Of a stretch of 64,000 nt of DNA, positions 36,828 through 43,899 are shown piece after piece. The DNA is taken from NCBI RefSeq assembly GCF_000011185.1, contig NC_002689.2, forward strand, positions 744,001 through 808,000, read 5' to 3'. Position 1 is the stretch's first letter; each line of letters begins with the position of its first letter. The position numbers and the translations under genes are program-made. The stretch is from Thermoplasma volcanium GSS1 (GTDB lineage Archaea; Thermoplasmatota; Thermoplasmata; Thermoplasmatales; Thermoplasmataceae). A model generated the notes under the pieces. It was given only the letters and a program-made list of their open reading frames with translations, was not told the origin of the DNA and ran no database searches.

Positions 36828-38078
36828 TTAACAGCCACCTTTGGAAGTTATCATCTGTCTTATGCTTAAACTTCGTGGATATAACCCTATACCCTCTATC
36901 CCGTTAGCAAAAGCTTCGGGGATTGCTTTCTTTATTATGTTGTACGACGACTGTAGATCAGCATGAATCAACTTTCCAGTTGCAGATTGGAATATGCCCC
37001 TATGAATCCGCTTGCCCATGTATGTGCCATGATGCTCTATGCTCTCATTGTCCAGGAATGAACATTTGCTTGTGTAATCCTCGTTCTGCATTATGACAGT
37101 GATCCCAATCTCTTCGGCTTTGTATTTTATCTGGGATATGAGCATGTTGAATGGCAGCTGGACAAAGTTCTGGTTATTCTTCTTTCCCATGTTGGATGAA
37201 TCCTTCCATCTGTTGTTATGGCCTATAACTATTGTATCGATGTTCATGATCTTTGCATACTCCACAATGGATTTCGAAACCTTATGCATGATGTCCTTGA
37301 CTTTCCTGTTTCTCTTCATGAAGAGTTTTCTTATCTTCACTGTCTGTTTTCTCTCATTTCCCTGGAGATCGTTTATGCTCCTATACCTTGCAAGCTCCTT
37401 GTTGAAGTACTGGTTGATCGATTTGAGCAATCCTGCCTTTACAGCAATCCCTCTTTCATGGATGTTGTTACCTATAGTTACAAGATTCCTCACACCGATG
37501 TCGATGCCCATGACCCTTTTCGGTTTTGTTATGGGTATGTCCGCTGTCTCCTTCTCGTACACTATTTCTATCATGTATCCTGTGCCCTGAGGCACTATCC
37601 TTACTTCTTTCAGCTTAATTTCATTTTCATTCAGCCTTGTTTTTACCTCCATGTTCATTATCTTAGGGAATTTCAGTATACCATCCCTGATCCTGCACTG
37701 CTGATTCGTAAAGACAAGCAGGAACTCACCATCTGTTTCCTTATATCCCGGCAATCTAGGCCTTCCCTTGAATTTATCAGGATGCTTCTTCCATGCTTTC
37801 ATGGACTTGAAGAATGAATACCATGCCATTACAGTCTTTTTTACTGTCCACTGTGCTGTCTGTGCCGGCAACCTCTGGTAGTTGTTGTGATCCTCTATCT
37901 CGGATGGTTCCTGGAATAACTTCACAAGATCCCTATAGCCAGTGAGTTTCTCCCCCTTCAGGAACTGCTGCCTGAGAATGTAGTTGACCTGGTTGTAGAG
38001 ATTCTTGGAGAGATGGCACATATATGAGATGGTATCATTTTCCTTCAGGTATATCTGTTCTGTTCTCCTAACCTTCAT
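36828..38078 (-). CDS. tnpB: TnpB, RNA-guided nuclease of IS607-type element
   Basis: A 416-residue TnpB, the transposon-encoded relative of Cas12 that uses an RNA transcribed from the element's right end. RuvC-I is GIDIGVRNLVTI (Asp193). RuvC-III is HADLQSSYNI (Asp374). At the usual RuvC-II position the Glu is missing (IVIGHNNRWK, 284-293), but an acidic pair occurs in NEDYTSKCSFLDNE (Glu333). I recall reports of a rearranged catalytic Glu in such variants. No frameshift or stop is present. The ATG overlaps the tnpA stop codon. Confidence 0.9.
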   Translation of the reverse strand: MKVRRTEQIYLKENDTISYMCHLSKNLYNQVNYILRQQFLKGEKLTGYRDLVKLFQEPSEIEDHNNYQRLPAQTAQWTVKKTVMAWYSFFKSMKAWKKHPDKFKGRPRLPGYKETDGEFLLVFTNQQCRIRDGILKFPKIMNMEVKTRLNENEIKLKEVRIVPQGTGYMIEIVYEKETADIPITKPKRVMGIDIGVRNLVTIGNNIHERGIAVKAGLLKSINQYFNKELARYRSINDLQGNERKQTVKIRKLFMKRNRKVKDIMHKVSKSIVEYAKIMNIDTIVIGHNNRWKDSSNMGKKNNQNFVQLPFNMLISQIKYKAEEIGITVIMQNEDYTSKCSFLDNESIEHHGTYMGKRIHRGIFQSATGKLIHADLQSSYNIIKKAIPEAFANGIEGIGLYPRSLSIRQMITSKGGC

Positions 38079-38480
38079 ACCCGACCTCGATGTAGTGATT
38101 CTTTCGTTTGGAATACATCTTCATGGAGTAAGAGTGCAGCATTGAAACTGTTTCTTCAAAGACTTCCTCAGAATCAAGTTTTGTACTGCCTACTTCCGAG
38201 CATGTAAAAGTGCACTTATTGTATATCCGTTCATAAAACACCACTGCTTCATCTGGTCTATCTGGTTCTGAAGATCGTTCTTCTGCTTTGCCGTTGATAC
38301 ACGTTCATACAGCACAGTTTTTCTCTTAACATCCTTGTTAAGGATTTTATAAACGTCTTCCTCATTGTAATTGTATCGTTTGTTCGGCATCACAGTGTAC
38401 CTGATCCTGCCATCCTTTGAATAGACATGAAGAGTTTTTCTGGATATCTGCAATAAATTCAAAACTTCTTCAGCTTTCAT
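38068..38480 (-). pseudogene. tnpA: IS607 serine recombinase TnpA with internal deletion and frameshift
   Basis: The first 95 codons from the ATG at 38480 give a MerR-like helix-turn-helix (AEEVLNLLQISRKTLHVYSK) and the start of the resolvase domain with the active serine (LYERVSTAKQKNDLQNQI). Just after NGYTIS the frame fails. A different frame from about 38200 down to the stop at 38068 gives FEETVSMLHSYSMKMYSKRK, the known C-terminal helix of IS607 TnpA. About 80 central residues are lost, so the recombinase cannot work. Confidence 0.82.
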
Positions 38481-38529
38481 GGTCAATGTATTATACATAA
38501 TAGGTATACATCATTATCGTTTTAATTAA

Positions 38530-38694
38530 CCATACACTGATCCATCGGTATATGGGGGAATAAACATCGTGCCGTTTCCATATGATTTCATAGTGACTGC
38601 CCTAGTGTCACTGGGTTTTTACTTTTTGTCGCAGTCTTCGGGAATTAAGTCAAAATCCCTTGATACGTATTTGTCTGATTTGGAGAGAAGGTGA
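38530..38694 (+). pseudogene. Displaced C-terminus of the split permease
   Basis: This frame reads TDPSVYGGINIVPFPYDF, then VTALVSLGFYFLSQSSG and a short tail ending SDLERR before TGA at 38692-38694. Its GGINxVPFPxDF and last transmembrane helix match APC permease C-termini, and it lacks a start codon. It completes the gene broken at 36818 by the IS607 insertion. Its stop overlaps the start of the next small membrane gene, so the two were once coupled. Confidence 0.8.
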
Positions 38695-38903
38695 TGTATA
38701 TGGAGATGAAAACAAAAAAAGCGGTATTGATGAGTTCACTTGCACTATCTATAATTGCATTTCTACTTGCTCTTATCCTTATGCAGCCTAATTCAGCTGG
38801 TTATCCAGAAGTACCTGCAGTGCCAACTTACGTATTGTTTGGACTTTCGGCAGCGTCTTTCGCTGTTTTCATATATGAATATTTTACGGCGACTAGGACA
38901 TAA
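38694..38903 (+). CDS. Small two-helix membrane protein
   Basis: About 69 residues with two transmembrane segments (VLMSSLALSIIAFLLALILM and TYVLFGLSAASFAVFIYEYF) separated by a short Pro-rich loop. The ATG at 38694 overlaps the stop of the permease tail (a GTG at 38691 and an ATG at 38700 are alternatives). Translational coupling suggests it was an accessory protein of the permease. With the permease dead and IS607 inserted upstream, it may now lack a promoter. No family recognised. Confidence 0.65.
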   Translation: MYMEMKTKKAVLMSSLALSIIAFLLALILMQPNSAGYPEVPAVPTYVLFGLSAASFAVFIYEYFTATRT

Positions 38904-38916
38904 AATTATAAAACTG

Positions 38917-39822
38917 TTATTTATTTTCACTTAGAGTTTCTATGTAAATAACATATTTGCGCTGCCCTGAATATTCGAATCCCATCTTTTTGTACAGATC
39001 TATTGCAGGGTTACCTTCTGACACGATAAGGGAGACGTCTTCTATTTTCAGGTTCCTCAAGGCCTTAGCCGCCTCGTTCAGTAAAGCCGTTGCTATTCCT
39101 TTATTTCTTTGTTCTTTCGAGACGAATAGATCAGATATGAAGTACTCACCTGTACCCAGGTATTTCACAGTTATTAGACCTCCTTGTATCTTCTCACTGC
39201 CATAAATGAAGCTTGCTTCTGGTACTATTGTGCTTTCTGTCCCGTTGATTTCCTCTTCGATATAAGTAATCCTACCAGATTCATTGCTTGGCAACAGAGT
39301 GAGATCCACGGTGTCTTTGAACGCTTCATATTCTGCTTCAACAAATTCCTTTATCTTTTTTTTATTAAAAGATTCGACCTTTATTGTTTTTACAGATCTA
39401 TTAGCTAGATCATTTGTTTTGGCGGTAAGTTTTATCCTTGTCACCTTCGAGTATCCAAGCTTTGCCAATATATCATCACACTCATCGTTAGCATTGAATA
39501 TTTCATCAAGGAAAACTCGTAAGCCACCAGAATTTACGTGGATCCATTCTAAAAGATTCTTGAGGCGGATATCGTTGCAATAGTCCTTTTTCATAAAACC
39601 TATATTTCCAATGCTCCTATCGCCGTACATTGAATTGATCATAAAGGCGTATCCCATAACTTCATCCCCATGTATAAGGACGCGATTTTTTATTTCGTTG
39701 TTTGTTAATTTTTCTATAAGGATGTTGAATCTCTTTTCGTTGCTAGGGTCTGGATAGTACCGGCTTACGAAATCTATATATGGCCTGAGGATAAGATCCC
39801 ATCTTAGGTTAGCGTTATCCAT
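38917..39822 (-). CDS. GNAT-family acetyltransferase with two GNAT-like domains
   Basis: A 301-residue protein. The C-terminal half is a clear GNAT domain: YFISDLFVSKEQRNKGIATALLNEA near 225-249 is the acetyl-CoA motif A, followed by NPAIDLYKKMGFEYSGQRKYVI. The N-terminal half has a GNAT-like pattern (VMGYAFMINSMYGD, ILAKLGYSKVTRI) but a degenerate CoA loop. Such tandem GNAT arrangements occur in mycothiol synthase-like proteins; the substrate here is unknown. Confidence 0.82.
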   Translation of the reverse strand: MDNANLRWDLILRPYIDFVSRYYPDPSNEKRFNILIEKLTNNEIKNRVLIHGDEVMGYAFMINSMYGDRSIGNIGFMKKDYCNDIRLKNLLEWIHVNSGGLRVFLDEIFNANDECDDILAKLGYSKVTRIKLTAKTNDLANRSVKTIKVESFNKKKIKEFVEAEYEAFKDTVDLTLLPSNESGRITYIEEEINGTESTIVPEASFIYGSEKIQGGLITVKYLGTGEYFISDLFVSKEQRNKGIATALLNEAAKALRNLKIEDVSLIVSEGNPAIDLYKKMGFEYSGQRKYVIYIETLSENK

Positions 39823-39935
39823 ATCTATTCCACTTCCTTATGTCTTGTAACGATAAAATGATGATCCATAATCGCCATTGCTATACGGCGTTAGACGTAG
39901 AAACAATTTAATAATTGACGGTTATTTTGACGACG

Positions 39936-41282
39936 ATGATAATGGAGAACGAAGAGAGAACAGAAAAATACAACGAAGACGCTCTCCGGTACTCGGAATA
40001 CTATAAAGGCAAAATTCAAACTATGTCCAAAGTCCCTGTAAGAAGTCTTGACGATTTTTCGATCTGGTATACTCCGGGTGTCGCAGCTGTCTCAAGAAAG
40101 ATTGCAACCGATCATGATCTCTCTTTTGAGCTGACAGGTAGATGGAACACGATTGCTATTCTTACTGACGGTACCCGGGTTTTAGGTTTAGGGAATATAG
40201 GGCCAGAAGCTGCAATGCCTGTGATGGAAGGAAAGGCCCTGATATTCAATTATCTTGGCGGGGTAAATGCTATACCTGTTCCGATAAGAGTATCTTCGAG
40301 GGAAGAATTCGTTAGTGTGGCGAAGTCTTTGGAACCATCCTTCGGTGGTATAAACCTTGAGGATATTGAATCTCCAAAGTGCTTTTTCCTGCTTGAGACG
40401 TTACAAAAGGAAATGAATATACCAGTATGGCACGACGATCAGCTAGGAACTGCTTCGATCACTCTTGCTGGAATAATAAATTCAATTAGAATTGTCGGTA
40501 AAAAAATAGAGGAAGTTAAGGTTGTGTTCAATGGTGCTGGTGCGGCAAATATAGCTGCAGCTTACTTATTCAAAGCTGCAGGATTCAAGAAGGAAAATAT
40601 CATACTAGTTGATTCTAAAGGCGTGCTGCAACCGGAACGTCAGGATATGGATTCGCTGATGCTTAACAATCCATGGAAGTATCAGCTTGCAATAGAAACA
40701 AACGGTGAAAGAGTAAAGGGAGATCTTAAGGAAGCACTGAAGGGAGCAGATATACTGATTTCAGCAGCAAAATCTGGGCCGGATACCGTTGATGCAAAGC
40801 TAGTCAAGGAAATGAATAACGATCCAATAGTATTTGTCTTAGCAAATCCAATACCAGAAATGTGGCCCGAAGAAGCAAAGGAAAATGGAGCTAAGATAGT
40901 TGCTACCGGTAGGAGTGATTTTCCGAACCAGATAAATAATAGCCTTGTTTTTCCAGGTGTTTTCAGAGGGGTTCTCGATGCAAGAGCCAAAGGTGTAAAC
41001 TTTGACGTCATGGTTGCTGCATCTTACGAAATCGCCAATTTCGTTGAGGAACCTACAGCAGAAAAGATAGTACCAACAATGGAGGAATGGGAATTGTATC
41101 CTAGACTTGCCAGTGCAGTCGCAACTAAGACCGTAGAACTTGGACTTGCCAGAAAAATAGACAGCAAGGAAGGATTTTATAAGAGAGCGCGTGATATTAT
41201 AGAAAATAATAGGAACATCTATAGAAAGATGATGGATCTTGGTTTGATAAGGATGATGCCAAATGGTGAACGTAAATATTAG
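39936..41282 (+). CDS. Malic enzyme (malate dehydrogenase, decarboxylating)
   Basis: Oxidatively decarboxylates malate to pyruvate and reduces NAD(P). About 448 residues. Motifs seen are FSIWYTPGVAAVSRKI near the N-terminus, TRVLGLGNIGPEAAMPVMEGKA (residues about 75-96, in two runs), the metal-site VWHDDQLGTASITLAGI near 165, and the Rossmann FNGAGAANIAAAYLF near 193. ATG 39936 lies about 26 bases after an AATTTAATAATT box centred near 39908, suggesting a leaderless start; ATG 39942 is also possible. The 3' end overlaps the next GNAT gene by 20 bases. Confidence 0.93.
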   Translation: MIMENEERTEKYNEDALRYSEYYKGKIQTMSKVPVRSLDDFSIWYTPGVAAVSRKIATDHDLSFELTGRWNTIAILTDGTRVLGLGNIGPEAAMPVMEGKALIFNYLGGVNAIPVPIRVSSREEFVSVAKSLEPSFGGINLEDIESPKCFFLLETLQKEMNIPVWHDDQLGTASITLAGIINSIRIVGKKIEEVKVVFNGAGAANIAAAYLFKAAGFKKENIILVDSKGVLQPERQDMDSLMLNNPWKYQLAIETNGERVKGDLKEALKGADILISAAKSGPDTVDAKLVKEMNNDPIVFVLANPIPEMWPEEAKENGAKIVATGRSDFPNQINNSLVFPGVFRGVLDARAKGVNFDVMVAASYEIANFVEEPTAEKIVPTMEEWELYPRLASAVATKTVELGLARKIDSKEGFYKRARDIIENNRNIYRKMMDLGLIRMMPNGERKY

Positions 41283-41733
41283 AAGGATGAAAAAGGAAGA
41301 CATGGAATCTGTCATGGATCAGTTGCTTCGCCTGAAAAGACTTAACTCTGAATTCGATTGCATATTCAATGTCTCAGAACAATCGAAGGCAGATATCGAA
41401 AAGTACATAAACAAGATAATGAACAGTGATGATCACGTTCTGCTCGTAGCAGAACTTGACAACAAAATTACCGGCATTCTCTTTGCCGATATACTATTTA
41501 GGATATACTATGAACCAAAGTATGAGGCCAGAATCAGGGAATTTTACGTCATGCCTGAATACAGACGAAATGGAATAGGAAAGAAGCTTATTGATGCACT
41601 TAAACGCGAGCTGGATCCTAAGGGAATTACTTTCATAACTGCTGAGTTTCCAGCATTGAACCTTATTGCACAGAATTTTTATAAGAAAATAGGCTACAGG
41701 GAAATCGTCACAATATATGGACAGATACATTAA
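41263..41733 (+). CDS. GNAT-family N-acetyltransferase
   Basis: A 156-residue single-domain GNAT protein. Motif A is IREFYVMPEYRRNGIGKKLIDAL near 87-109, and motif B ends in NLIAQNFYKKIGYREIVTIY. The region before it (VLLVAELDNKITGILFADI) matches strands 2-4. The substrate cannot be predicted; members acetylate protein N-termini, polyamines or antibiotics. It overlaps the malic enzyme gene by 20 bases and is probably cotranscribed. Confidence 0.88.
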   Translation: MVNVNIRRMKKEDMESVMDQLLRLKRLNSEFDCIFNVSEQSKADIEKYINKIMNSDDHVLLVAELDNKITGILFADILFRIYYEPKYEARIREFYVMPEYRRNGIGKKLIDALKRELDPKGITFITAEFPALNLIAQNFYKKIGYREIVTIYGQIH

Positions 41734-42086
41734 GTGTTTTATTTTCGAACTTCGTAAATTTACATTATTTTTTAAAACTATATACATTCTGGATTATTCA
41801 AATAAAATATTTCAAAGGAAATCGATAAAGAAGGACAAATTTTCTGGGAGTGATGAATTTTAAATTAAGCATCTAAGTGTATATGGGAGTTTATCTTAGA
41901 AAAGATAAAGCACACCTTAATCAACATTTTTTGCAAGCACTAATTACTGGGCTCTGAAAATTTTATCTCGCGTAATGTCATTGATGAGCCTGATATATAA
42001 GATCTTATATATATTTTTAGAAGTTAATGCAGTGTACGGTCAAATAAATCTTATAAGAAGCGGAGGAATTTAAAATAGATCTATTT
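41734..42086. other. Intergenic region with palindromes
   Basis: About 350 AT-rich bases downstream of the GNAT gene and outside the tnpB element. It holds a perfect 20-bp palindrome ATATATAAGATCTTATATAT at 41993-42012. It also has a 7-bp hairpin TTATCTT-AGAA-AAGATAA at 41891-41908, which could act as a transcript-end structure. No coding frame is convincing. The material may be old transposon flank. Confidence 0.4.
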
Positions 42087-43260
42087 GCTGACATACTCGC
42101 ACGGCTAAAGCTCGTGGGGTTCTAAGGTCGCTATCGCTCATAACGTTGCCTCTCTGTGGGTATCAGTGCTCCCCTTGCATGCATCCCTGTCTGCATGCAA
42201 TCGATCAATGCCTTTCTCAAATACTGGACGCAATGCTATGTTGAACGAAGCATTGGCATCGGCATTATCAACGTGTCCGCAACCCGGACACTTGAATTCC
42301 TTTCCTGAACGGTTGCCTTTGAGTCCACACCTTGAACACTCCTTTGAGGTGTTGTATGGATCGACATAGACAACGGGTATTCCAAGTAGTCTGGCCTTGT
42401 ATTCTATCATCTTTTCAATCTGATAGAACGACCAGCTATTCAGGGGGTACCTGAAATTCCTGCTCGACTTTGCATTCCTTATTCCATTTAGATATTCGAG
42501 CTTTATTCCCATCCCATTCTGTTTTGCTTCCTGTACTATCTTCTTCGATACCTTGTGATTCACATCCTTCTCGATCCTATTCTCACGATCCTTTGCCTTC
42601 TTCACCATCCTGTACTTGCCCTTCTTCTGAAGGTGTTTCCTGATATTCTTGTACTTCCTGTGGATGTGTTCTGCACTCTTCCTAAGCTTCAAAACATTTC
42701 CAGTTTCTGGATTCCCAACAACGGCAATGTGCCCTGTTGTATTCCTGTCCACTACGAGATATGCCTTCGGTTCTATCATTGGATTTTCACGTATCGTTAC
42801 TGATACGTATGCGAATTCTCTGCCGAGTTCGACCTGGTTGATCTTCTCAAAATCATTCCTGAAATAGTAGCTTAAGGTGAGTTTCAAGGACGGTATGGTT
42901 ATGGTCCTATCTTCATGGTTAAAATGTATACCCTGAGCAGGTATAGTTAATTTTACATTGTGAACATTCTTTGCCTTTCGGTCTCTGGAATATTTTCTTA
43001 ATATCTGGTTTGATATTATTGATTTAAGGCCAAATTGACTGACATCTTTATATCATATTTTTTAATATCATTATAAAGTTCCTTTGATACGGAATTTATT
43101 GATGTAATATTCTTATCTATCATAATACTTATCGTGAAATTACCTGTGTTGGTAAACTTACGCATTTAACGTCTATAATTTATCGTACGGTAGAAAATCA
43201 TGTACTATTGCGTTGAGAGCACGCACAGAACCATATATTCTTATGGTTTCTCACTTTCAA
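42087..43260 (-). mobile_element. IS1341-type element (tnpB only)
   Basis: A tnpB pseudogene with a recognisable right end at 42087-42119: on the minus strand a hairpin around CACGAGCTTTAGCCGTG followed by GCGAGTATGTCAG. It matches the CTTTAG...GTCAG ends at 6367-6386 and 20965-20988. No tnpA is present, so it relies on a helper transposase. The left end is uncertain; a hairpin AGAACCATA...TATGGTTTCT at 43227-43251 is a candidate. Confidence 0.6.
42138..43165 (-). pseudogene. tnpB: TnpB of IS1341-type element, frameshifted
   Basis: From the ATG at 43165 the minus strand reads MRKFTNTGNFTISIMID to SVNLALNQ and stops near 43018. A second frame open from 43052 continues with ILRKYSRDRKAKNVHNVKLT and runs to 42138 without a start codon other than an internal TTG. 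Joined, they give about 340 residues of TnpB. RuvC-I VVDRNTTGHIAVV, RuvC-II IKLEYLNGIR, the zinc finger CSRCG...CPGCG and RuvC-III DNADANASFNIA are intact. One indel near 43018-43050 broke the gene. Confidence 0.82.
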
Positions 43261-43295
43261 TAAAGGTTATATAAATATTTTTCAATATATGAACG

Positions 43296-43823
43296 ATGAC
43301 GAAGGGACTTGTTGTTATAGATATGCTTAACGATTTTGTGCATGGTACATTGAAAACTCAAGAAAGTTTGAGCACAGTTATCCCGGCCAGAAATGTGCTT
43401 GAAGCATTTAGAAAGAAAGGCCTGCCTATATTTTTTACCAATGATGCGCATTATAAGGAAGACCCAGAGATGAAGATCTGGGGATCACACGCAATGAAGG
43501 GTTCATGGGGAGCTCAGATAATAGAAGAACTGAAACCCTTAGAGAGCGAATTCGTGATAGAGAAGCACGCATATAGTGCATTTTATGGAACAAACCTCGA
43601 CCAGATACTTAGAGCAAGAGGCGTAACCGAATTATTCCTAATTGGACTTGATGCAGACATTTGTGTAAGACACACTGCTGCTGATGCCTTATACAGAAAT
43701 TATGCTATAACAGTTGTTGAGGATGCTGTTGCGGCCAGAATCGATAAGAATTGGAAAGATTATTTTATACGTGTATATGGTGCCAATATTGTTAAGTCAG
43801 ATGAAATTAATAAGGTAATTTGA
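43296..43823 (+). CDS. Nicotinamidase / isochorismatase-family hydrolase
   Basis: Probably deamidates nicotinamide to nicotinate for NAD salvage. The 175-residue protein has the catalytic aspartate in LVVIDMLNDFVHG (near residue 9), the lysine in FVIEKHAYSAFYGT (near 91), and the cysteine in LIGLDADICVRHTAADAL (near 130), forming the D-K-C triad. The metal-side FTNDAHYKED is also present. Isochorismatase is the alternative, but the archaeal context favours nicotinamidase. Confidence 0.87.
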   Translation: MTKGLVVIDMLNDFVHGTLKTQESLSTVIPARNVLEAFRKKGLPIFFTNDAHYKEDPEMKIWGSHAMKGSWGAQIIEELKPLESEFVIEKHAYSAFYGTNLDQILRARGVTELFLIGLDADICVRHTAADALYRNYAITVVEDAVAARIDKNWKDYFIRVYGANIVKSDEINKVI

Positions 43824-43899
43824 ATGTCGCAAAACGATATTTTATCTCTATGCCATATATCAGCATAAGCTTAATCTATAATGTATTATTAGGTAAAAT

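Larger units (their letters stand above)
36816..38529 (-). mobile_element. IS607-type element inserted in an amino-acid permease gene
   Basis: About 1.7 kb bearing a decayed serine-recombinase tnpA and an intact tnpB on the minus strand. Boundaries are set by where the interrupted permease frame stops (about 36818) and resumes (about 38530). The left boundary is marked by GTTAACAATGTTAAC at 36818-36832. IS607 elements usually make no target duplication, so the exact ends cannot be read from repeats. Without a working tnpA it could move only if helped in trans. Confidence 0.85.
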
